Source of the DNA: an uncultured Pseudomonadota bacterium
Lineage (GTDB): Bacteria; Pseudomonadota; Gammaproteobacteria; Burkholderiales; Burkholderiaceae_C
DNA length: 5,004 nucleotides
NCBI GenBank assembly: GCA_900320815.1
Contig: ONTY01000277.1
Coordinates: 1 to 5,004, forward strand
Direction: 5' to 3'
Shown piece after piece: positions 1-5,004 of the stretch. The translations under genes and the position numbers were made by a program. Under the pieces are notes generated by a model that was not told the origin of the DNA, ran no database searches, and was given only the letters and a program-made list of their open reading frames with translations. Every line of letters starts with the position of its first letter. The stretch's first letter is position 1.

Positions 1-18
1 GCAAACAGCGAATACCCA

Positions 19-798
19 TCACAGCCGTCCTGCCGCCTGGCGCTGCTCGGCCAGACACAGCAGCCCGTCAAAAATCAGGCTTTCAATCAGCTCAAAGGGG
101 CGCGTCATAACGGGCTGCATCTTCCAGCCGGCGCCGCCCGTCATCAGGCACAGCGGCTCCATCGCGCAGTGGCGGAACAGGTGCTGGAACATGCGCTCAC
201 ACGCGCCAGCAATGGCGTAGGTGCCGCCGCTGGTGATGGCATCGCTGGTGTTGGCGGGGAACTCGCACACGCGCCCGCTGGGCACGTGCAGCCCGGCGGT
301 GCCGGACTCGAGCGCGCGCAGCATGATGCCGTGCCCGGGCAAGATGACGCCGCCCAGAAAGCGCCCGTGCTGGTCAATCGCCTCCACAGTGACTGCCGTG
401 CCCACCATCACCAGCAGCACCGGGCGCGCCGGCCCGCGCCGCAGCATGTGCGCGCGCGCGCCAATCATGGCAACCCAGCGGTCGGCGCCAAGCCGTGCCG
501 GGTGCTCGTAGCTGTTAATCAGCCCGGCCTCCTGCGCGCGCGCCGCTGCCCAGTGGGGTTCCAGCTGCGGCCACAGCTCCAGTTGCTCGTGCACGCGGTG
601 GCGCACCGCGCTGCCCGCCACGCAGCAGCCGAGCATCGCCTTCGGCTCCGGCAGCGCGCTCCACACGCCGTCAGCGAGGTGGTCGATTTGCTCCAGAAAC
701 TCCGCGCCATGCGCCAGCGCCGCCGCACCCGGGGCGGCGCGCTCATACAGCGTCCATTTCAGCCGCGTATTGCCTACGTCAATCGCCAAAAAACTCAT
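19..798 (-). CDS. coaX: Type III pantothenate kinase
   Basis: This cytoplasmic enzyme phosphorylates pantothenate with ATP, the first step of CoA synthesis. The 259-residue length is usual for the family. Visible motifs are the N-terminal phosphate-binding D7-x-G9-N10-T11, the Y97-E98-x-P100...L103-G104-x-D106-R107-W108 block that carries the catalytic Asp, G133-T134-A135-x-T137, G149-G150-x-I-x-P154-G155, N183-T184-S185-D186-A-I-T-S-G, and G221-G222 near the C-terminus. The frame stays open to 1233, but the family begins at [11 protein letters not shown], so the ATG at 798 is the start; longer versions would overlap lysM. No Shine-Dalgarno sequence precedes the ATG. A TATATT box lies 9-14 bases upstream, so a leaderless transcript is possible. 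The gene is intact and divergent from lysM. Family assignment is very secure; the start is nearly so. Confidence 0.94.
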   Translation of the reverse strand: MSFLAIDVGNTRLKWTLYERAAPGAAALAHGAEFLEQIDHLADGVWSALPEPKAMLGCCVAGSAVRHRVHEQLELWPQLEPHWAAARAQEAGLINSYEHPARLGADRWVAMIGARAHMLRRGPARPVLLVMVGTAVTVEAIDQHGRFLGGVILPGHGIMLRALESGTAGLHVPSGRVCEFPANTSDAITSGGTYAIAGACERMFQHLFRHCAMEPLCLMTGGAGWKMQPVMTRPFELIESLIFDGLLCLAEQRQAAGRL

Positions 799-892
799 AG
801 CGCGCGAATATAACGGGCACCTGCACCGCAAGCGCAGCGCGCGTATAGTGCGCGCTCCCTTTCCACCCCACACGCAAAGGAGATTTGCACCT
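799..892. promoter_or_regulatory. Divergent coaX/lysM intergenic region with putative promoters
   Basis: This 94-bp gap must hold the start signals for both divergent genes. Towards lysM, TATAGT at 844-849 matches the -10 consensus at five of six bases. It sits inside a perfect inverted repeat, AGCGCGC (836-842) and GCGCGCT (850-856). Towards coaX, the minus-strand TATATT (812 down to 807) also matches at five of six. I see no good -35 box for either at standard spacing. The octamer AGCGCGCG occurs next to both boxes (799-806 and 836-843). Assignment as promoters is inference from box similarity and position. Confidence 0.45.
876..882 (+). promoter_or_regulatory. Ribosome binding site of lysM
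   Basis: AAAGGAG lies 10 bases before the ATG at 893 and fixes that codon as the start over the upstream in-frame start at 770, which would overlap coaX. The upstream stretch CTCCCTTT (855-862) is complementary to it apart from one extra C, so the site could be partly folded away in the leader RNA. That last point is speculative. Confidence 0.8.
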
Positions 893-1423
893 ATGGGACT
901 GTTCAGCTTTGCCAGAAATGCAGGCGAAAAACTCTTTGGCGGTAAAGCCGCGCGCGCCGCGCAAGAGGCCATCGCTCCCACCCCCATCCCCGTGCGCCGT
1001 AACACAGCAATGGCACAACCTGCGCAAGCTGCCCCTGCCTCTGCCGCACAGCCTGCCCCGGCGCCGAACCCAGCCGAGCAACACGCCGCCGCCATCCGCG
1101 CGCATATTGAAAAACAGGATTTGGGACTGGTGAACCTGGATGTGGTGTATGCCGATGCCGATGGGCGCGTGACGCTGCATGGCGAAGCACCCTCGCAGGC
1201 AGCGGCTGAAAAAGCCATGCTCGCCGCCGGCAATGTGGCCGATGTGGCCGAAGTGGATAACCAGCTCAGCTACCCCGCCGAAGAGCCAACACAGTGGCAC
1301 GACGTGGTGCGGGGCGACACTTTGAGCGCCATCGCCAAAAAATACTATGGCGATGCCAGCAAATATCCGGTGATTTTTGAGGCAAATAAACCCATGCTCT
1401 CGCACCCAGGGAATGCCGCATGA
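893..1423 (+). CDS. lysM: BON and LysM domain protein (Kbp/YgaU-like), C-terminus truncated
   Basis: The 176-residue protein resembles E. coli Kbp (YgaU), a small K+-binding BON+LysM protein. Order of parts: the conserved N-terminus [17 protein letters not shown] (1-17), an Ala/Pro-rich linker (about 20-62), a BON domain (about 63-125, with [20 protein letters not shown] and the closing V-D-N-Q), then a LysM domain from about 134 ([16 protein letters not shown]...[12 protein letters not shown]). The family normally continues with a segment like D-K-I-Y-P-G-Q-x-L-R-I-P, which forms the last LysM strand. Here it is replaced by GNAA and a stop, so about 12 residues are missing and the LysM fold is incomplete. 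The stop TGA overlaps the dcd ATG (ATGA, 1420-1423). No signal peptide is visible. Family call is secure; whether the protein still works is unclear. Confidence 0.9.
   Translation: MGLFSFARNAGEKLFGGKAARAAQEAIAPTPIPVRRNTAMAQPAQAAPASAAQPAPAPNPAEQHAAAIRAHIEKQDLGLVNLDVVYADADGRVTLHGEAPSQAAAEKAMLAAGNVADVAEVDNQLSYPAEEPTQWHDVVRGDTLSAIAKKYYGDASKYPVIFEANKPMLSHPGNAA
1408..1412 (+). promoter_or_regulatory. Possible ribosome binding site for truncated dcd
   Basis: AGGGA lies 7 bases before the ATG at 1420 and inside the end of lysM. With the ATGA stop/start overlap it could let ribosomes that finish lysM restart on dcd. It may be accidental, because the whole stretch is next to an apparent deletion junction. 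Confidence 0.4.
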
Positions 1424-1938
1424 TTGAGCCATTTGAGCCGCGCCAGATTCGCGCCGTCGAAGGGGGGCGCAAAATCATCAGCTACGGCACCTCCAGCTAC
1501 GGCTACGACATCCGCTGCGCGGATGAGTTCAAGATTTTCACCAATATGCACAGCACCGTGGTGGATCCGAAAAACTTTGACGAGCGCAGTTTTGTTGATT
1601 TTCGCGGCGAGGTATGCGTCATCCCGCCAAACAGTTTTGCGCTGGCGCGCACCGTAGAATACTTCCGCATCCCGCGCAGCGTGCTCACCATATGCCTTGG
1701 CAAAAGCACGTATGCGCGCTGCGGCATTATCGTCAACGTCACCCCGTTTGAGCCGGAATGGGAAGGGTACGTCACCCTTGAGTTCAGCAACACCACGCCG
1801 CTGCCCGCGCGCATTTATGCGGGCGAAGGCTGCGCGCAGGTGCTGTTTTTTGAAAGCGACGAAATGTGCGAGACCAGCTACAAAGACCGTGGCGGCAAAT
1901 ATCAGGGGCAAACCGGCGTGACCTTGCCGCGCGCCTAA
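1420..1938 (+). CDS. dcd: dCTP deaminase, N-terminally truncated
   Basis: Dcd deaminates dCTP to dUTP, supplying dUMP for thymidylate synthesis. The 172 residues align with the alpha/beta-proteobacterial form from Met18 onward: [27 protein letters not shown], the active-site block GKSTYARCG (94-102; Ser96 and Arg100 match E. coli Ser111 and Arg115), [20 protein letters not shown] with the catalytic Glu121 in LEF, and the C-terminal nucleotide-binding tail [17 protein letters not shown] (154-170). Family members begin with about 17 further residues of the kind M-x-I-x-x-D-x-W-I-R-x-M-A. These are absent: reading upstream in frame gives [10 protein letters not shown] and then the stop TAA at 1387-1389, with no other start codon. 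The first helix is therefore missing, although all catalytic residues are present. Activity cannot be judged from sequence. A pseudogene or assembly error is possible. Confidence 0.9.
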   Translation: MIEPFEPRQIRAVEGGRKIISYGTSSYGYDIRCADEFKIFTNMHSTVVDPKNFDERSFVDFRGEVCVIPPNSFALARTVEYFRIPRSVLTICLGKSTYARCGIIVNVTPFEPEWEGYVTLEFSNTTPLPARIYAGEGCAQVLFFESDEMCETSYKDRGGKYQGQTGVTLPRA

Positions 1939-1968
1939 TGCCGCAGCGCGCTACCATGCGCGCCGCAC

Positions 1969-1994
1969 GCCCGCCGCATTGCGCGCGGGCTTTT
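1969..1994 (+). terminator. Putative rho-independent terminator after dcd
   Basis: GCCCGC (1969-1974) pairs perfectly with GCGGGC (1985-1990) across a 10-base loop and is followed directly by TTTT. It lies 30 bases past the dcd stop. The stem is short and the T-run is only four, so it may be leaky. Only 34 bases separate it from the ypfJ start, so ypfJ may depend partly on read-through. Confidence 0.5.
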
Positions 1995-2028
1995 CTCCCC
2001 CCACTGCAAACCAAAGGAGTACCTAGAG

Positions 2029-2892
2029 ATGAAATGGGAAGGCCAGCGCACATCCAGCAACGTTGAGGACCGCCGTGGCATGGGTCGGGGCGCCCGTGTT
2101 GGCGGGGGTATTGGCATCGGCAGCGTCGTCATCGCGCTTGCTGCCTGGGGAATTTTTGGCATCAACCCCATGACCACCCTTGGCGTGCTTGGCGCCGGCA
2201 GCGGCGGCAATCAGGTCACGGCGCAGCAGGGCGGCACCCCGCCTGCTGACGACCGCAACGCGCAGTTCGTGAGCACCGTACTCGCCTCCACCGAAGACGC
2301 CTGGAGCCAGGTGTTCTCCGCCGCTGGCCAACGCTACCAGGTGCCCAAACTGGTGCTGTATCGCGGCATCACACCCACAGCGTGCGGCACCGGCCAGGCG
2401 GCAATGGGACCGTTCTACTGCCCGGGCGACCGCCAGATTTATCTGGACATGGACTTCTTTGACACCATGAGTCGCCAGCTTGGCGCCCCGGGCGAGTTCG
2501 CCCGCGCCTACGTCATCGCGCACGAAGTCGGGCACCACGTACAAACCCTGCTGGGCATCACACAAAAAGTCGACGCCATGCGCGGGCGCATCAGCAAAGT
2601 GCAGGAAAACGCCCAGTCCGTGCGCGTGGAACTGCAGGCGGACTGCTTTGCCGGCGTCTGGGCCAACCGCTCGCAGCAAGCCAAGCAATGGCTGGATCGT
2701 GGTGACATCGAATCGGCCATCAATGCTGCCGAAAAAATCGGCGACGACCACCTGCAGCGCTCGCAAACCGGCGTCGTGCGCCCCGAGACCTTCACCCACG
2801 GCAGCAGCGCGCAGCGCCAGCGCTGGTTTGCCGCCGGGCTGCAAACTGGCGACGTCAACGCCTGCGACACCTTCGCCGCCCAAAACCTGTAA
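2029..2892 (+). CDS. ypfJ: Neutral zinc metallopeptidase, YpfJ family
   Basis: The 287-residue protein matches the putative neutral zinc metallopeptidase family (YpfJ, Zn_protease) along its whole length. It opens with MKWEGQRTSSNVEDRRG, the family's N-terminal signature. A hydrophobic segment follows (about 31-46, IGSVVIALAAWGIFGI), suggesting an inner-membrane anchor with the catalytic part probably outside the cytoplasm. The zinc site is HEVGHH (about 165-170). Downstream RVELQADCFAGVWAN supplies a conserved acidic/Asp segment, and FTHGSSAQRQRWF with GDVNACDTF closes the domain. AAAGGAG at 2013-2019, 9 bases upstream, supports the ATG. The substrate of this family is poorly known, and proteolytic activity is inferred from the motif. 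The gene looks intact and of normal length, in contrast with its neighbours. Confidence 0.93.
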   Translation: MKWEGQRTSSNVEDRRGMGRGARVGGGIGIGSVVIALAAWGIFGINPMTTLGVLGAGSGGNQVTAQQGGTPPADDRNAQFVSTVLASTEDAWSQVFSAAGQRYQVPKLVLYRGITPTACGTGQAAMGPFYCPGDRQIYLDMDFFDTMSRQLGAPGEFARAYVIAHEVGHHVQTLLGITQKVDAMRGRISKVQENAQSVRVELQADCFAGVWANRSQQAKQWLDRGDIESAINAAEKIGDDHLQRSQTGVVRPETFTHGSSAQRQRWFAAGLQTGDVNACDTFAAQNL

Positions 2893-2926
2893 GCGCGCGC
2901 GCCCCTGCCCTCCGCGCGCCACACCT

Positions 2927-2974
2927 GCGGCAAGCCACGGCACCCTCCACGCCGGCGCTTGCCGCTTCTCTTTT
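2927..2974 (+). terminator. Hairpin with T-rich tail between ypfJ and the DUF3108 gene
   Basis: GCGGCAAGC (2927-2935) and GCTTGCCGC (2957-2965) are perfect 9-base complementary arms around a 21-base loop, itself with a GGC/GCC pair (2939-2941 and 2951-2953). TTCTCTTTT follows. This fits a terminator for ypfJ, whose stop is 34 bases upstream. The next start codon is only 14 bases past the tail, so the hairpin could instead lie in the leader of the DUF3108 transcript and act as a regulatory structure. Confidence 0.55.
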
Positions 2975-2988
2975 CCCCCGTCACCGCC

Positions 2989-4041
2989 ATGCTTCTTGCG
3001 CCGCGCCGCGCCCTGCTGCTTGCCGCCGTCGCTGCCGTTGCGCTGCACGCCCTCACCCTGCCGCTGGCACGCCGCGCCATCCAGCCGCCCAGCCGGCTGA
3101 AAAAAATGGCGCCCACTTTCTACACGCGCCAGCTTGCCCCCCAAACCCCCGCCGCCCAGCCCGCCGCCCCGGCTGAGGCTGCTGCAACCGCTCCCACCAC
3201 CCAGCGCCACACACGCCACATCGCCGCTCCACAGCCCGTCGCTTCCAGCGCCGCCCCCGAACAACGCACAAAAACGAAGTCCCCCCCAAAAAAACAGGCT
3301 GAAAAATCACCGCAAAAAACCTCCCAAAAAACACCGGAAAAAACTCCTGAAAAGCGTCCAGAAACAAAAAACGCGCAGCGCCGCCAAAAAAACACCGCAA
3401 AAACGCCCAAAGAACAAAAAACTGCCACGCGGCACGCCGCCCTCAAGCCCGCGCAAACACTCTCCCTTCCATCCGCGCACCCCACCGCCAGCGCCGCCCA
3501 AAAAACCGCGCCCAAAACCGCCCAGGCATCCGAGCCAGCTGCCGCCTTCCTCAAACAATGGCCCGGCGACACGCGCCTTACCTACCAACTCGGCGGCTGG
3601 TACCGCGGCGAACTGCACGGCAGTGCCCAAGTTCTCTGGCAGCGCCAAGGCGCCCACTACCAGGCCAACATCGTCATTGACGTCGGCATGCTGCTGCACA
3701 TGCACATGAGCAGCCAGGGCGACATCGCCAAAAGCGGCCTGCTGCCCCACGTCTACGAAGAGCAAGTGCGACAAAAGCGCCGCAGCGTCCGCATCCTTGC
3801 CGGGGATCTCATGCAGGACGGATCCCGGGCTGTGCGCATGCGCGCCTGGCACCTGCGTCCCGTGCCCCCGCCCGGCAAACAGCTCCACGGCATCCGCGCC
3901 GAGCTCTGGTTCGCCCCCGCGCTGCAATATCTGCCCGTGCGCATCCTCATCACCCAAACCAGCGACGGCGAAGAGCGCCGCCTTGACCTCATCGTCAAAA
4001 CCATTGACCAGCGTGAAGGGCAGCAAGATGCAGAAAAGTAA
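2989..4041 (+). CDS. DUF3108 domain protein with TonB-like anchor and Lys/Pro-rich linker
   Basis: The 350-residue protein has three parts. Residues 1-29 form an arginine-flanked hydrophobic segment (RR at 6-7, then ALLLAAVAAVALHALTLPLA, then RR), probably an uncleaved inner-membrane anchor. Residues about 35-185 are a Pro/Ala/Lys-rich linker, like TonB-type periplasm-spanning linkers. From about 190 comes the DUF3108 domain: WPGDTRLTYQLGGWYRGELHG, GSAQVLWQRQGAHYQ, and RAELWFAPALQYLPVRILI near the end. Function is unknown; an envelope role is inferred. The domain looks about 60 residues short. After DGSRAVR (277-283) it jumps to AWHLRP, where relatives have a block beginning with a sequence like P-x-G-x-Q-D and leading through Y-D-V-x-G-E. 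No Shine-Dalgarno sequence precedes this ATG; a TTG at 2959 is a less likely start that would remain in frame. Confidence 0.82.
   Translation: MLLAPRRALLLAAVAAVALHALTLPLARRAIQPPSRLKKMAPTFYTRQLAPQTPAAQPAAPAEAAATAPTTQRHTRHIAAPQPVASSAAPEQRTKTKSPPKKQAEKSPQKTSQKTPEKTPEKRPETKNAQRRQKNTAKTPKEQKTATRHAALKPAQTLSLPSAHPTASAAQKTAPKTAQASEPAAAFLKQWPGDTRLTYQLGGWYRGELHGSAQVLWQRQGAHYQANIVIDVGMLLHMHMSSQGDIAKSGLLPHVYEEQVRQKRRSVRILAGDLMQDGSRAVRMRAWHLRPVPPPGKQLHGIRAELWFAPALQYLPVRILITQTSDGEERRLDLIVKTIDQREGQQDAEK
3265..3438 (+). repeat. Low-complexity Lys/Pro/Thr linker with A-runs
   Basis: Codons 93-150 of the DUF3108 gene form an A-rich island in otherwise GC-rich DNA, encoding degenerate units such as KSPQK, KTSQK, KTPEK and TPEK. 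It contains several homopolymers, notably C7 followed directly by A7 (3281-3294) and another A7 (3386-3392). Such tracts are prone to slippage, which would shift the frame ahead of the DUF3108 domain. The frame is open here. Confidence 0.75.
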
Positions 4042-4045
4042 AAAT

Positions 4046-4180
4046 GGGAGTATCACTTCATCGCCGGCAAGATAAGCCGGTAATACCGTGTATATATCAA
4101 TAGTATATGAACAGCATTCACATACTCTTCAATAAAGAGAGCCATTGCCCGCTTTTTATGCCGGTAATGAAATGATACCC
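4046..4180. repeat. 135-bp imperfect palindrome, MITE-like
   Basis: The left end GGGAG-TATCACTTCAT-CG-CCGGCA (4046-4069) is mirrored by the right end, which on the other strand reads GGG-TATCATTTCAT-TA-CCGGCA (4180 to 4159). Apart from the two extra bases AG on the left, the arms stay collinear to the centre near 4114. Positions 4051-4080 match 4177-4148 at 23 of 30 bases. An inner hairpin, AGTATATG (4102-4109) with CACATACT (4119-4126), shares the same centre. The core is A+T-rich and I see no credible gene in it. It lies between the convergent DUF3108 gene and the unknown gene, starting 4 bases past the former's stop. It could be a miniature inverted-repeat element, a decayed IS remnant, or a large bidirectional transcription barrier. 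No clean target-site duplication abuts it. Confidence 0.65.
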
Positions 4181-4222
4181 AGCAAGACAGAACTGGCAGG
4201 CACGCCGTCATGCACAGCCGGC

Positions 4223-4669
4223 TCAATCCGGCGCGGCCGGCGCATACGGAGAGCCACCCTGCCGGAGCATCTCCCATGCCATCTCAAAAGTCCGGGTGAA
4301 ATCGTGCATCCCTATCTCCTCGCATGCTTTTTGCCACTGCGGTCGCAAAAGGCTCCACAAATACACATAGGTATGCAGCCTTTCGCCAAGCCGGTGCTGT
4401 TTTTTACATGTGCGCCCAAGATAATCAAACGCCAACGCTTCCAGCTCTGGAACGTCGCAATTGATGCGCTGCAATGTTTCCAGTGCCATATGCTTTTGCT
4501 TGAAACTGAACTCCGGGTACAGCGCCACAAGCTGCTGGCGAATAAGGCGCGCAATTTCCGGAGCATGCGTTTCGCCAGAGGCTTGCTCCCACAAATCGCA
4601 CAGCGCCCAGTACCTTGCCTTGCCCTTGGTTTTCCTGACGCGGCGCAGAAGTTTCAGATATTTCTTCAT
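4223..4669 (-). CDS. Unrecognised 148-residue, probably helical protein
   Basis: I do not recognise this protein. It begins MKKYLKLLRRVRKTKGKARY and is strongly basic at the N-terminus. It appears mostly alpha-helical (for example ALCDLWEQA, EIARLIRQQLVAL, KHMALETLQRI, ELEALAFDYLG), with five Trp, four Cys and a Gly/Pro/Ala-rich tail. There is no signal peptide or membrane segment, so it is probably cytoplasmic. GGGAG (4681-4677) lies 7 bases before the ATG and supports both strand and start. Its base composition is visibly lower in G+C than the other genes, suggesting accessory or acquired DNA. It follows pgk on the same strand, starting 25 bases past the pgk terminator. The antisense frame is longer but would cross the terminator and the pgk coding end, so it is less credible. 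Confidence 0.7.
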   Translation of the reverse strand: MKKYLKLLRRVRKTKGKARYWALCDLWEQASGETHAPEIARLIRQQLVALYPEFSFKQKHMALETLQRINCDVPELEALAFDYLGRTCKKQHRLGERLHTYVYLWSLLRPQWQKACEEIGMHDFTRTFEMAWEMLRQGGSPYAPAAPD

Positions 4670-4694
4670 GGCAGCACTCCCACAAACAAAACAC

Positions 4695-4732
4695 AAAAAA
4701 GCGGCGCGTTTTCTTTCCTGAAAACGCGCCGC
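4695..4732 (-). terminator. Rho-independent terminator of pgk
   Basis: Read on the minus strand, a perfect 13-bp stem (GCGGCGCGTTTTC, loop AGGAAA, GAAAACGCGCCGC; positions 4732 to 4701) is followed at once by TTTTTT (4700 to 4695). It starts 19 bases past the pgk stop codon. This is the clearest terminator in the window. The stem is symmetric enough to form on either strand, but only the minus strand has the T-run. Confidence 0.93.
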
Positions 4733-4751
4733 CGCTTCATATCGGACGGTT

Positions 4752-5004
4752 TTACCCCGCTGCGCGCTCTTGCAGCACAGCGATGGCGGGGAGCTTTTTG
4801 CCCTCCAGCACTTCCAGAAAAGCGCCGCCACCGGTGGTGACGTAACTCACTTTTTCCGTGACGCCAAAACGCGCCAGCGCCGCCAGCGTATCGCCGCCGC
4901 CAGCAATGCTGAATGCCTCGCTTGCCGCCACCGCCTGCGCGACTGTGCGCGTGCCGCCTGCAAACGCATCATTTTCAAACACACCCAGCGGCCCATTCCA
5001 CACC
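4752..5004 (-). CDS. pgk: Phosphoglycerate kinase, C-terminal part (runs off the right edge)
   Basis: Pgk transfers phosphate between 1,3-bisphosphoglycerate and ADP in glycolysis. Only the last 83 residues are in the window. They contain the conserved C-terminal signatures [16 protein letters not shown] (nucleotide phosphate binding) and T-G-G-G-A-F-L-E, followed by [12 protein letters not shown]. The reading frame continues past the right edge, so the true start lies outside; the GTG at 5003 is an internal valine codon. The stop is TAA (4754 to 4752). The gene appears intact as far as it can be seen, and a strong terminator follows. Confidence 0.97.
   Translation of the reverse strand, partial: VWNGPLGVFENDAFAGGTRTVAQAVAASEAFSIAGGGDTLAALARFGVTEKVSYVTTGGGAFLEVLEGKKLPAIAVLQERAAG

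Noticed and set aside
169..813. Plus-strand open frame of 214 codons opposite coaX
   Set aside because: It is an Ala/Arg/His-rich shadow frame opposite a conserved enzyme, with no motif.
799..1233. N-terminal extension of the coaX frame to 1233
   Set aside because: The extension is antisense to lysM and is low-complexity Ala/Cys-rich. CoaX proteins begin at the [11 protein letters not shown] position.
2023..3264. Long minus-strand open frame of 413 codons opposite ypfJ
   Set aside because: It is an antisense shadow of a clearly conserved gene, arising from GC-rich codon bias. Its Gly/Ala/Val/His-rich translation shows no family motif.
3819..3828. GGATCCCGGG, resembling a cloning polylinker, near the DUF3108 junction
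   Set aside because: It reads through in frame (codons D-G-S-R-A) and is expected by chance in GC-rich DNA. No other vector-like sequence is present.
3307..4056. Minus-strand open frame of 249 codons opposite the DUF3108 gene
   Set aside because: The plus strand carries the recognised domain. The antisense translation is Gly/Val/Phe-rich shadow sequence.
4201..4250. GCCGGC-rich inverted repeats at the end of the unknown gene
   Set aside because: They lie partly in coding sequence, lack a T-run and are common in this composition, so a terminator call is not supported.
4053..4277. Minus-strand open frame of 74 codons across the palindrome
   Set aside because: It mixes part of the unknown gene in another frame with palindrome sequence. 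It has no plausible ribosome site and no coherent protein character.
4145..4840. Plus-strand open frame of 231 codons opposite the unknown gene and pgk end
   Set aside because: It begins inside the palindrome, crosses the pgk terminator and runs into the pgk coding end. The minus-strand frame has a ribosome site and cleaner boundaries.

Overview
The window looks like a GC-rich betaproteobacterial chromosome segment, most likely Burkholderiales. This rests on the style of the recognisable proteins: a Dcd of the '[12 protein letters not shown]' type, a BON+LysM protein starting MGLFSF, a TonB-like-anchored DUF3108 protein, and the Pgk C-terminus. Most of it is ordinary housekeeping DNA with a strong G/C third-position bias. 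I see no CRISPR array, RNA gene, transposase, phage gene or defence cassette.

Layout. coaX (type III pantothenate kinase) lies on the minus strand at 19-798. It is divergent, across a 94-bp intergenic region, from three plus-strand genes: lysM (BON+LysM protein, 893-1423), dcd (dCTP deaminase, 1420-1938) and ypfJ (neutral zinc metallopeptidase, 2029-2892). A DUF3108 envelope protein (2989-4041) follows. A 135-bp imperfect palindrome (about 4046-4180) then separates this block from two minus-strand genes. These are an unrecognised 148-residue protein of lower G+C (4223-4669) and the C-terminal end of pgk (4752 to the right edge). pgk has a textbook rho-independent terminator at 4695-4732.

What is unusual. 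(1) lysM and dcd meet at an abnormal junction. LysM stops before the last strand of its LysM domain, Dcd lacks the usual N-terminal segment of about 17 residues, and the two frames overlap by ATGA. This looks like one deletion that fused two gene ends, or an assembly error. (2) The DUF3108 protein appears to lack a central block of roughly 60 residues, in frame. (3) The 135-bp palindrome between convergent genes resembles a MITE or other small dispersed hairpin element. (4) The unknown gene begins only 25 bp after the pgk terminator, leaving little room for its own promoter.

The genes do not form one pathway. CoaX makes phosphopantothenate for CoA, Dcd feeds dTTP synthesis through dUTP, Pgk is glycolytic, and LysM, YpfJ and DUF3108 are probably envelope-associated. 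I find no convincing new multi-gene system. The parts worth attention are the junction, the palindrome and the unknown gene.
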